The notes under the pieces are model-generated. The model was not told the origin of the DNA and did no database searches. It was given only the letters and a program-made list of their open reading frames with translations. Of a DNA stretch of 48,218 bases, positions 12,049-21,682 are shown in pieces (positions within the stretch are counted from its first letter, which is position 1; each line of letters starts with the position of its first letter). The stretch lies in NCBI GenBank assembly GCA_009801015.1, contig VHZZ01000218.1, forward strand, positions 201,102 through 249,319, given 5' to 3'. Position numbers and translations under genes: made by a program. The DNA is from Silene noctiflora. Its lineage: Eukaryota; Streptophyta; Magnoliopsida; Caryophyllales; Caryophyllaceae.

Positions 12049-13242
12049 CCGAGGAATTACCAACTATTATAATTTGTTCGGTCTTTTATTCCGTAAGATA
12101 TTTAGCAAGAAGCTTGAAATATTTTTTATTTATTTATGTCCAATTTTTAAGCCATGAAAGGTGTGAAGTTAAGGGCTTGTTTATTTAGTCAAATGCTCAT
12201 ATTATTTTCTTAATTGGATGATGCAATCACGATTGTGCCGTTAAGCTCTCAATTTTAAGACAATTAAGCTGATTTTCTGTGACCATGTTTTATGAATATC
12301 TTGATTTTCTTTGAGTTTGTTTATTGGTGGTTAATTGCATTTTTATAACCCGGAAAATCAGCATGTAGAAAATTTTGAACCTGCATGCATTGTACCGGTC
12401 TATATAAAAATCATTATTCATAGTAGTATAATAGAAATGTGACAGTTACTCGTATTATTGAATTCTCGCTTTTTTACGGTTAATCTTGTATATACTCCGT
12501 AATAGGTCTTACTTCAGTTTGTTTTAATTTAAGTTTTTCACAACCTCTTTTCATTTCCATCTTTATTTTAATCAGTTGTGTGAGCTCTCATAAATTAAGA
12601 CGGTATTTACATATCATACGCACACCTCCGCTTCTTCGTCTCCATCTCTTAGTTGCCTATATTAAGGTTAAGAATTTTACAAAATAGTCCCTAAGACGGT
12701 TGAAGAAACGGGTTCTTTAGGAAGACGGAATTCAAGATTTTTTTTTTTTTGAATTTCTCTCCCCCGGTCAGTTTGTTTTGAGTCGGTCAGTTTTGCCTAG
12801 AACTAGTTTCCGACTGTGTTTAATTCAGCTCACTTCTCATTTGCATATAAACACGACCCCTATCAACTCTCCCAACAAGAATTGATGTCTTGTATAAGGT
12901 GGTTTATATGGACGAGTAGGTCCATAATTCGTTTTGATAGCGGTCTTAAGTTAAGACAGTCTTAACCAAGAATTTATGTAGACGGAAATTGCAAAACATT
13001 TCATTTAAGGGTCATAAAAACTTTATTTACTAAAAGGAATAAAGTATGATTATGGTTAACAAGATACTACTAAATTCAAGTACAACAAATGATTACGTGT
13101 CAGACTAAGTAGGTTGATTTCAACTACCACATATTAAATGTCTTAATGATATAGACTTTTTATGTGATTGTCCTGATTACAAGTAATATATGTTAATGTA
13201 AGCAGTGTGTGTATGCCTTATTGTTTTTTCCCAAATTGTCAT
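12049..13242. other. Intergenic DNA, no gene seen
   Basis: AT-rich, with scattered AAGACGG-type palindromic fragments (near 12598, 12695, 12720 and 12950) and a short poly-T tract near 12738. No coding sequence supported. Confidence 0.5.
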
Positions 13243-13390
13243 TCAAGACTGACACTATTCGTCGCAAGCTGAAAACGGATAGTGTCCCTATCACAATATG
13301 CAAGTGACACTATTTATGGGGTGCTTCTTTTCTCCCCCACGCGCTCTCACTTGTCTTATTGTAAGAGAGATACTATCCGTCTTTAGCTTG
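13243..13390. mobile_element. Small inverted-repeat element with GACACTATYCGTC ends
   Basis: The left end reads GACACTATTCGTCGCAAGCT followed by ACGGATAGTGTC. The right end reads GATACTATCCGTCTTTAGCTT, related to the left end as an inverted repeat. About 150 bp, no ORF. It abuts the Stowaway-like element on its right. Confidence 0.45.
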
Positions 13391-13392
13391 TA

Positions 13393-13483
13393 CTTCCTCC
13401 GATTTTATATGATGTATCCATTTGTTAAATATATGAGTGAAGTATTTTAATAAAATGGGTACATCATATAAAAACGGAGGAAT
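13393..13483. mobile_element. Stowaway-like MITE, 91 bp
   Basis: The left end is CTTCCTCCGATTTTATATG and the right end is the reverse complement of ATTCCTCCGTTTTTATATG. Stems pair through ATGATGTAYCCATTT, leaving a short loop. TA dinucleotides flank both sides (13391-13392 and 13484-13485), the TA target duplication expected for Tc1/mariner-type Stowaway elements. Non-coding. Confidence 0.75.
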
Positions 13484-13699
13484 TAATAGTTAGTGTTTGT
13501 GACAAGCAAGAGACTTTTTTTTTTTTTTTTTTTTTTTTTTGTTTTTTTGTTTTTTTTAATCACATGTTTTCTGGTGGTACCCTTTCAGTCGGTTATTTGG
13601 CTTCTTATTAGGCGGCTTATTATCTTGTGGATGACCATACTCGTACATGAACATTAATTTAGCTGCCACATAGTACCTTCTAGATAACATGATAACCTG

Positions 13700-13905
13700 C
13701 TGGTCTTTCTTAAGACGGTGCTATCCGTCTTTATAGTAAGATAGGTCAATTATTATTTTCCATGAGTATGTAAGAGTACAGCCCGTCTTACTTGTGACGG
13801 TCACAAGCTTGTGACGTCTCACAAGCCTCTTTCCACTTGCAAGTTTGTCTCACGTCACAAAACTTGTGACGTGTTCACACACGTCACAAATGAGAATTTG
13901 TGGTA
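13700..13905. mobile_element. CGTCACAA-family palindromic MITE
   Basis: Contains AAGACGGTGCTATCCGTC, CTTGTGACGGTCACAAGCTT, GTGACGTCTCACAAGCC and ACGTGTTCACACACGTCACA. The last block is the reverse complement of a block in the element at 4709-4855. The GTGACGTCTCACAA block recurs at 25112-25125. Many self-complementary segments, no ORF. Confidence 0.5.
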
Positions 13906-14924
13906 AGAGTATAGGACTCTTTTTTTTTTTTTTTTTCAATGTATTCGGCTTCAGCAACACTCCTATAGAACCATCCTATAACACAAGACTAACCCAAAAG
14001 GAGAGAAACTCAAAAATAACATTCAATTTAGTTTATATTTTAATTTTATTGTAGTAACATGATATTTTATGATAAAAACTAACCTATTTAAATATACAAG
14101 TGATTAATATAAAATTTTAGGAAAGTCTATTAACTAAATTTTTGGGCTTTTTTGGTTATTTGATTAAAAAGGGAGTTATGGGTTAATTGTTTGAGCTTTT
14201 GAGTTATAGACTGATCTTATGCTATAAGACAGTCCTATATAACAATTGGTGATTCTGTTTTGTCTTATTCCTACCACATGAGCATATTTGATCTGTTTTA
14301 AGGTTAAGACGGATATACCCGTCTTAAATGAGAATTCACGAGTAACAAATCGTTTCTTCTCACAAATTATAGAATAGAAAGGTTTTACATTATGAGATGA
14401 TTGTTTTGTACAAAAATCACTCATTAGTTAGTGAGTGATTGTTACACAAAAGGGCAATCTCACTATGTGAAGTTGCCTCACCCAATAATTATTGGGATGA
14501 GATCAAGGTACGGTAGTGAATATATCCGTATTAAGGAAGACATTCTGGACGTTTTTTATATCATAGTAATGTAATAATGAGTTTTTAACCAAAAGTTTGT
14601 GTTTGTTTGAGAGTGATGAATGTCTTTAAAACTTTGGAAAAGTTTTGCTCCACACATTTGTGTGGATATATTACAAATGTTCTAGTGAGAGCATATTAGT
14701 AGCATTTATGAAGGCCTCCTTTACTAAGGAATAAGGATGTAGTGATGTAGTAGTAGCCTAGTAGGTTCCATTCCCACTTTGAAACTTGGCATAAATTTAA
14801 ATGACAAGTATGTGTAGTATTGTGTGATTCATGCATACATACAAAGTCAGTATGTCACTAATGATTCTTATCTTACATACAAAGTCGCTAATGATTCTTA
14901 TGAGTTATGACATGAGAGTAGTGG
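13906..14924. other. Intergenic DNA, no gene seen
   Basis: No coding sequence supported. It contains a poly-T tract at 13920-13936 and an AAGACGGATATACCCGTCTT palindrome near 14308. Open frames here match nothing and use no family motifs. Confidence 0.5.
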
Positions 14925-15510
14925 CGAATTTAGGATTTATGAAATAGGGGTGTTTAATAAATTTTATAATATAAAAAACTGCCAAAATATAATTACTCGA
15001 ATTTGGCTCGTCCCTAATATTTCGGGGGCTCTATGCGATATTTAAAAGATAAAATCTTATTAATAAAAAGTTATATTAATATATTAATGCTTGAAAAAAA
15101 CAAAAACAGACTGATAATGGATGACACTAGTACCGAAGTACAGAGTATTTATTTTAAATATGATTACGCTTCTTTAAAATTTCATTATATTCCAAATAAG
15201 GTGATGCAGGTTCGATCCTTCCTAATGTCAATTGTCATGGTGGTTGAATGGAAATTCCAAATAAAATGATGCAGGTTCGATCCTTCCTAAGGACATTTGC
15301 AATTAATTTTAATACGCAAAATTAAAAGTTAAAAATGCGGTTGTGGGGATTGATCCAAGGTTGGATTAAAGGTAAAAAATTGTTTTTACCTACTAAGCCA
15401 CAGGTTGATGAAATATTGGCACAAATAGATACAAATTTGTTTTTTTCCAAAATTAATGGGGATAAGGGTTCATCCCATTACCCCCTGTAAATCCGCCCGT
15501 GGATGGGAGA
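14925..15510. mobile_element. Unclassified non-autonomous element with AGTGGCGAATTTAGGA ends
   Basis: The left end reads GTGGCGAATTTAGGA. The right end, reverse complemented, reads GGGCGGATTTACAGG, an imperfect inverted match. Inside, GATGCAGGTTCGATCCTTCC occurs twice (about 15202 and 15270), resembling a tRNA box B. Minus-strand motifs near 15340-15420 look like tRNA boxes A and B. The class is uncertain; it may be a nested set of SINE fragments. Confidence 0.4.
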
Positions 15511-15801
15511 AATAATGTTAAACGACTTGGTTATATGCATAAATTGTGTCTATCATTTATTTGCGTTCTCTTTTAAATAAATACAAATAAATAATTGAAA
15601 CGAAGAGGACAACTGGGTAAGTTTTTGTAAAACTTTAAATCGATGATGACACATCTTTGTGTGAGCTGGTCTATCTATATAAGATAATATTATCATTTCC
15701 ATGGATGTTTTCTGAAGTATTTTTTTCTCCTTGATTTTGCTTCATGTTACATTAGCTTGAGAAAATAGTCACCTAAACAGTCAATGACACTAAGTGAATT
15801 A
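15511..15801. other. Intergenic DNA, no feature seen
   Basis: AT-rich spacer before the inverted MITE pair. No gene, no clear repeat. Confidence 0.5.
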
Positions 15802-16155
15802 TACATCTAATGTTTTACTATCAATTTTATAGTTTCTGAGCATTATAATAAAGTTTTTGAGTTTTGTTGTAAAAATGATGAGTTTTACTATAAAGTTTTT
15901 GAGTTTATTCACTCAAATATTAAGATCAAAAAATTACAATAAAACTCAAAAACATTACATACAAGCTTAGTTAAATTTGAGTTTTGATGGGAAAAAAATT
16001 TAAAATCTAACTTATAAACTTTATTAAGCTCAGAAAAAATATATACATATGCTCAAAAATAAATAAAGTTTAAGATAACAAGCTAAAAAAAAAAAAAAAA
16101 CACATACTCAAAAATAAGTAAAATCAAAGGTAATACATGTATGTTCCTTTTTCTC
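15802..16155 (+). mobile_element. MITE copy 2 (TTTTTGAG family), left arm of an inverted pair
   Basis: Closely follows the copy at 5793-6140 in motif order: AATTTTATAGTTTCTGAGC, ATGAGTTTTACTATAAAG, TAAATTTGAGTTTTGATGG, ATGTATGTTCCTTTTTCTC. Only about 23 bp separate it from an inverted third copy, so the two can form a long imperfect hairpin. Confidence 0.75.
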
Positions 16156-16178
16156 AGTCAATGGTGAAAGGAAAATAC

Positions 16179-16547
16179 GAGAAAAAGGAACATATATCGG
16201 ATATACTATCTTGACTTTATTTGTTTTTGAGTATATGCGCATTTTTTTCTGAGCTTATTACCTCAAACTTTATTTGTTTTTGAGCACGTATGTATTTTTT
16301 ATGAGCTTATTAAAGTTTATAAGCTAGATTTTAATTTTTTTTTCCCGTCAAAACTCAAATTTAACTAAGCTTATATATAATATTATTGAGTTTTATTGTA
16401 ATTTTTTTAGCTTAATTTATATAAGTGAATAAACTCGGAAACTTTATAGTAAAACTCATAATTTTGAAAAACAAATTTAAAAACTTTATTATAATGCTCA
16501 AAACTATTCAACTGGTTGTAGACTTGTAGTATATCTGATGTATAATC
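16179..16547 (-). mobile_element. MITE copy 3 (TTTTTGAG family), right arm of an inverted pair
   Basis: Reverse complement of copy 2 over its full length: begins GAGAAAAAGGAACATATAT, then CAAAACTCAAATTTAAC, TTTATAGTAAAACTCATAA, and ends TATATCTGATGTATAAT. No ORF. Together with copy 2 it makes a palindrome of about 745 bp. Confidence 0.75.
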
Positions 16548-16887
16548 TACATACTGGAAAAATACGAATACTCATTTTATTTAGTTAATTTCCCCTACTT
16601 GTTGAAAATCCTCTCACTATTGATTTATTGGTGATTGTTTGGGTACCCTAGAAATTTAGTACAAAAATGTTTATATAAAACAGCCTTGTAAAAAGAGCAT
16701 TGTTATTTTTAGTAGATGATTTTCCGATATTTTATTGTAAAATAGCATTATTATTTTTAGTAGATAATTTTATAATATTTTATTGTAAAATCGTTAGAGA
16801 CATACTCTGAAATTTGTGCTGAAATGGAGTGAATTTGTGTATCACAAATTCTAATTTAAGATCGTCGTACGTGCGATCAGAAAAAAA

Positions 16888-17030
16888 ATGACAATTTTTT
16901 GGTAAATTGTGACCACTTTTGGGTAAATAGTGACCACTTTTCAGGATGAAAAAATGTTCATTTTTTCAAGATGGTCACAATTTACTATAAAGTGGTCACT
17001 ATTTACCAAAAAGTGGTCACATTTTGTCAA
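16888..17030. mobile_element. Fold-back element of iterated GTGACCACTTT units
   Basis: Both arms contain GGTAAATWGTGACCACTTT units. They meet at a perfect TGAAAAAATG-TT-CATTTTTTCA hairpin centred near 16958. The arms pair over about 70 bp each. No coding content; the open frame across the right arm is simply the repeat translated. Confidence 0.7.
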
Positions 17031-17414
17031 AAAACACGAAAAAACGGTAGCAGACGAGATTTGCTGTTTGTGTATTTAGTAAGATCTTTTTCCTTTTTTT
17101 TTGATGAATTAATGATCAATGATAAACTGACATACTGTCAGACTTACATCCATGTTAGTGTTGCAATCTTTCCTAGGAATTAATGATCAATTATTTAACA
17201 TTTGCAGAATAAAATATAGGTAAAATATATACTAAAATCTCCCTTTTTCCGGATTCTTTTGAAAGTGAAATATCAAAGCAAGAAAACTTGATGAAAGCAA
17301 CAAAGCTTACATATTATATTTCAATCATATTATCCTTAACTTCTGAATGCTCTTCTTATATTTGTCATTTGCCAACAACTTCCCTAATTTGAAAGCCTCT
17401 GCATGCATTATATT
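17031..17414. other. Intergenic DNA, no gene seen
   Basis: No ORF or structured repeat beyond the neighbouring elements. ATTAATGATCAAT is repeated near 17107 and 17178. Confidence 0.5.
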
Positions 17415-17830
17415 TATCGCTGGGCAGTGTCCGGATCGGATATCCGATTCAAAGTACTAGTCTGGATCAAATACTTATATTCGAAATTCTTGAATTCAAA
17501 TATCCATATCCAACCAAATGTTTCGGATATCCAAAACAATCGGATCGGATGCGGATATCCATATTTTGGAATTTACTTTAAAATTAAGTTTGAAACATAG
17601 TCATATTCGTCGAGTTACATGATGATTTTCTTTTGTATTCTTATTCTAATGTTCTCGACATAAAATTTAAATATCACTTACATATTTCTCTAATATTTTA
17701 AACTTTAATTAAATTGTATTAGATAAAATTGTATTTTCTCGAAATTATACTAGAATACTATAATTCGGATCGGTTCGAATATCCAAATGTTTTACTTCTA
17801 ATACCCATATCCAAATGAGTGTATATCTGA
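17415..17830. repeat. GGATCGGATATCC-rich repeat
   Basis: The left part (17419-17560) has repeated GGATCGGATATCC and CGGATATCC motifs. The right part (17760-17825) has CGGATCGGTTCGAATATCC and CCCATATCCAAATG. The two parts read as the ends of one degenerate element with an AT-rich middle. A poly-T tract follows at 17831-17851. No coding sequence. Confidence 0.4.
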
Positions 17831-18112
17831 TTTTTTTTTTTTTTTTTTTTTTATAATAAAACTAGATTGATCTCTTAAAGTAGGACCAACCTATCTCCCT
17901 GGTCGGAAAACTCAGTATTAACTATACAAATTTCATGCACACGCATTAATTAACCTTTTGTCTCTCGCACACCATTTTTAGCCTCTCACCAACTGATCTA
18001 ACTCCTTTCTTTCTTTTTCATACTCCACTTAGGGCAACTAATAAAGTAGCCTTTCACTATTATTTTCACCCCCTCTACCTATCAATTCTTTACATTTTTG
18101 TTTGGGTGTTTA

Positions 18113-18544
18113 TAGGGGTGATAATGAAATAAGACAACTTATAGTTGGCCACTTGGCTCCGTCAAAGCTGAGCTCGTGTTAGCTCAGCTAGATCGAGTTC
18201 GGGTTCATGTCTAGAACTTAGCGAGTCAAATCGAAGTAACGATGGCTCAAAAAGCTTGGAAACAGCTCAAACTTGTGTAATTAGATAATACGAAGTATAT
18301 TACTCTTTGTTTATAAAAATGTTTTATCGCAATTAAATATTTGTATTACCATATCATATGTTGTCATTGATTTGCCCAATATTTTGTATACGTAACAGTT
18401 AGAGCCCAGGTTTAAGCTTGCAAGCTTGATAATGACTAATGAGCTTAATTTTTTTTAAGCTCGGCGTTTCGCCCGAGTTCGAGTTTTGTCTCATGAGCAA
18501 AAATCGAGCAAGGCCAAGCTCGGCTCAACTCGTTATCACCCCTA
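18113..18544. mobile_element. hAT-like MITE with TAGGGGTGATAA termini
   Basis: Perfect 12-bp terminal inverted repeats TAGGGGTGATAA at 18113-18124 and, inverted, at 18533-18544. Subterminal stretches are rich in GAGCTCG/AGCTCGG-type words. Flanking 8-mers (GGTGTTTA and GGTATTGC) agree at 5 of 8 positions, compatible with a decayed 8-bp duplication. 432 bp, non-coding. Confidence 0.65.
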
Positions 18545-19178
18545 GGTATTGCAGTAATTTTCGAATATTTTGAGTATGTAAGTTGTTTTTTCTCTTCCTG
18601 CATGCATGCTACTTATTCATTAATCTTTGTGTCGAAAGTAAATATAAATAAATGACCGGAATAATGGTATACACTTTTTTTAATTATTGCTTGAATATCT
18701 ATCCTTTTTCACTTTGTTGTTTCATTATTGGTTCCATGTCACCGACTAATGGATCATCATTCATTTCTTTTTTAACACCAACGTATGAAATCTTCAACAC
18801 CTTTTTTCCCAATTATTGATTGATTTTCGACATAGAATTTTTCAAACTCCACGAAATATTTTATGCATTTGTTTTTTTCAACAAGAGGATTTCAATTATT
18901 GAGAGGTTGGCAATTTTTTTAGATAGCCTATCACCAACTATTTATAAATAAAAATTTTAAAATTGTTGAAATTAATACACCCAACTAACCAACATAATAA
19001 ATCCTTAACTAACCCGTTTCATTTCATTTTTCGAAACATATTAAACGATATTAACAAAAAGAAATACTATACTCGTATTATTTAACTATATACTCGACTA
19101 TAAATATTTCTTTGGATAGCGAAGAAAATCGATAATCATTTGTTTTATCGATTTAAGTTGAATAAATCGTAATATATA
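18545..19178. other. Intergenic DNA, no gene seen
   Basis: AT-rich, no ORF with recognisable family features and no clear repeat boundaries. Confidence 0.5.
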
Positions 19179-19431
19179 CTCTCTCCGATCCAGACCAAAG
19201 GTAACATTGACTTTTTCACACCTGTAGAGGCGCATTTTGCAACGTGGATATCTTTAGTTACAGATTATTAAAAATTATAAAAATTTGATATTCTTATAGC
19301 ATTCATTACGATAAATCAAACAAGATCTCAGATGACTATATTTTCTCGTATATATTACAAATAATATCAAAGAGTCTCTACAGTCATAAATAGTGTCAAA
19401 AAGTCAATATTACCTTCGGTCTGGATCAGAG
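19179..19431. mobile_element. Stowaway-like MITE, 253 bp
   Basis: Left end CTCTCTCCGATCCAGACC then AAAGGTAACATTGACTTTT. Right end, reverse complemented, CTCTGATCCAGACCGAAGG then TAATATTGACTTTTT. About 38-bp terminal inverted repeats, flanked by TA on each side. Non-coding. Confidence 0.75.
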
Positions 19432-20309
19432 TATATAATAACCTACAAACAACGCAATAGAGATTTGAACATACAAAGTCTTCACATAAAATAAATGGAA
19501 GATAGATAGCGTATATACTTAGGAATCCTTACTATACGTCAAACGTGTGATGTTGTCACAATCACCTACTATTATGAATATGTGTATACATGCATCAACC
19601 ATATATTAATGCACCTTTTTCCCTTACATTATTCCTTACTATCTCAAATTTGTCTTCGTAAGTCTCTCTTAAAACGACAATATCCGTTTTAAGTGAAAAA
19701 TATGTAAGCGGTTTTTTTGGAAATTTGGGTTTATACTTTATACTTATTACTTATGTTAAAGTCTATATTTAAGAATTTCGGTTTTTTTGAAAATTTGGAG
19801 TAGCGAATGCTACTAGCTAGGTTTCCCCTGGCTAGAATCCTTCATTTATCACATCTACCATAATTAACATTTAATTAAAGTATTAGACGATATTGCCATC
19901 TTAAACGAAAATTTGCGTTTCGTTTTTTGGTGGGTAGCTTTAATATATTGAGAGCATCATAAAATGTCCACATAAAAAGTATTCAATCTTTTACTACTAA
20001 TAAAATTTGTGTTGTTATATATGGTTGTTCATATATTGTTTTTTTTTTGAAGAAAATAAAAGTGGGTAAGGAGTTAGAATGAGGTTTAAAGACAGTGTTT
20101 AGGTCTACCAACTGGTAGTTAGTCTTTCTCAAACCCCTTTGAAGCAAACTAACACATATATTATTAATATTAATATAATATTATTACCAAAAAAGAAATA
20201 AGATAATAAAGAGATAAGAACTCACCTTATTTATGTGGTTTAGAGCTTTTTTGTGAACTTTCTTACATTTTTCCCCTTGCACTCACACTTTCCTATGGTG
20301 GAGTTTTGT
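19432..20309. other. Upstream region of the BELL gene, no gene seen
   Basis: Contains another AAGACGG-like palindrome near 19670-19700 and AT-rich DNA. This part may contain the promoter of the BEL1-like gene, whose family members usually have long leaders, but no start site can be fixed. Confidence 0.4.
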
Positions 20310-20499
20310 CCATTTTTCATGCATAAATCTTCAATAATTCTCCATTTTTTTAATAATTGAAGGTTTGTGGTTTTACTGTTTTCTTTCTGTGATACTTACG
20401 GGATTTAAACCCAGGTCATGAGTATTATCCATTTTACATTCACAAATCTTCAATAATTCTCCATTGTTTTAATAATTGAAGGTTTGTGGTTTTACTGTT
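20310..20499 (+). repeat. Tandem 71-bp hairpin units upstream of the BELL gene
   Basis: 20310-20380 and 20429-20499 are near-identical 71-bp units, 119 bp apart. Each holds ATCTTCAATAATT followed by AATAATTGAAGGT, so each can fold into a stem of about 13 bp, and each ends with GGTTTGTGGTTTTACTGTT. They lie about 1.2-1.4 kb before the start codon. Confidence 0.7.
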
Positions 20500-20899
20500 C
20501 TTTCCCTGATGAGTACCACGTTTTATGACTTTGTCGGTTAAGCTAGTTTGGTGACATTTGTCTTTGTCTTTCTATCTTTATTATCTGTTGCTGATGTTTA
20601 TGTTATTTTATGTGGGCAATATTTTATTGATTAGGTGATATAAAGTATGTATAGTATTATTTTAATCAGGCATGTCATTGTACTGATTGAAAAGGGTTTC
20701 TGAGGAGGGCATTATATGGTTTATGCAAAATCTCTTGGGATCAGTTTGTCTTTAGTGTGTAAGCTTAAGGTTTTTCATGCTTTAAATTTTATCAATCTTT
20801 ATTGTTATAAGCTGCTTTGTACCCCAATTAAGGTACATCTTCTTTCTAGATGTCTTTAATTTTGAGGTACTTCAATTTTCATTTCTTATAGTATGTTTT

Positions 20900-20972
20900 A
20901 TTTCTTACCCCGCAATTTGTGGGAGCCATTAGGCAGTGGGTTAATGTTGTTGTCGTCGTTTTCGTTGTTGAA
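20900..20972 (+). repeat. SINE-like 3' fragment with TTG-rich tail
   Basis: CTTACCCCGCAATTTGTGGG, AGCCATTAGGCAGTGGG and TTAATGTTGTTGTCGTCG. Same family as the fragments at 8060, 9850, 27318 and 38296. Confidence 0.55.
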
Positions 20973-21129
20973 AGAAGTTCACATTTTTTATGATTCAGTG
21001 ATAGTTGATTGTGGTGTGATTTGTTTACTGATCTGGGTTGACTTGGTTCAACTTCATGATGGATGAGTTTAGTCTAAAGTTTGGTGAATCAGTTTTCAGA
21101 TAGTTGGTATCACAACACAATTCCGAATC

Positions 21130-21200
21130 ACGGGTTCATATTAGCCGACTCCAAATCATTCTCGGACGACTATGGCTTAGTTGTTTGTAGAAGGGTCATT
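21130..21200 (+). repeat. Au-SINE-like 3' fragment
   Basis: ACGGGTTCATATTAGCCGAC, TCCAAATCATTCTCGGACG and GGCTTAGTTGTTTG resemble the 3' end of Au-type plant SINEs, which carry a TTAGCCGACCCC core and a TTG-rich tail. A second copy of this motif set lies at 25880-25945. Confidence 0.5.
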
Positions 21201-21589
21201 AAGTTTTTTTTTTTTTTTGGTAGGTGTTCTTAGATAAGTCTCTATCTGTTTTTGCCTTTAATTTTGTTTAGCTAGAGCAGAATCCATTTAGGTTTTCTGA
21301 TATAAATATATGATGGTGAATTGAATTTTGCATTTTTCCGATTTTCTCAGAAAAAAATATTCCTATTGTCTATTTGGTTACAATTGAATAAAAAGGTAAA
21401 CGAATGATTGTGACGGAGGTAGTTCTTTTTTCTTTGTTTTAATGAATCTAGCATCATCCTTATGTGATAGTTCCTGACAGGGTGACAGATAATGATTTAT
21501 GGTTTTCACTTTTGTCAGACTTTACTGATCAAATGATTTTTTTACCTTTTCTTAGGTGTTGTTACTGGTCCATAACCTGATCATATCAT

Positions 21590-21618
21590 ATGACAGTTGA
21601 AGTTTACTGCTGATGTAA
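21590..21618 (+). promoter_or_regulatory. Two overlapping uORFs, the second a minimal AUG-UAA
   Basis: An ATG at 21590 opens a 7-codon frame (MTVEVYC) ending in TGA at 21611-21613. The last A of that stop is the A of an ATG immediately followed by TAA (21613-21618). The main start is 65 nt further on. They lie in the mRNA if the plausible acceptor CTTAG at about 21551-21555 ends a leader intron, which is not proven. Confidence 0.5.
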
Positions 21619-21682
21619 TACTCTTGGATTCATTCTGCAATACCGGAAATTTCTGACACGAAAAAGCGAAATCCTAAATCTG

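Noticed and set aside
11933..12188. Frames with long poly-Phe
   Set aside because: Artifact of the 48-base poly-T tract.
16971..17183. 70-codon frame with repeated Val-Val-Thr
   Set aside because: It is the translated right arm of the fold-back repeat.
11300..20300. Autonomous transposon or virus-derived coding region in the long gene-free stretch
   Set aside because: No reverse transcriptase, integrase, transposase or capsid-like frame was found; only miniature non-coding elements.
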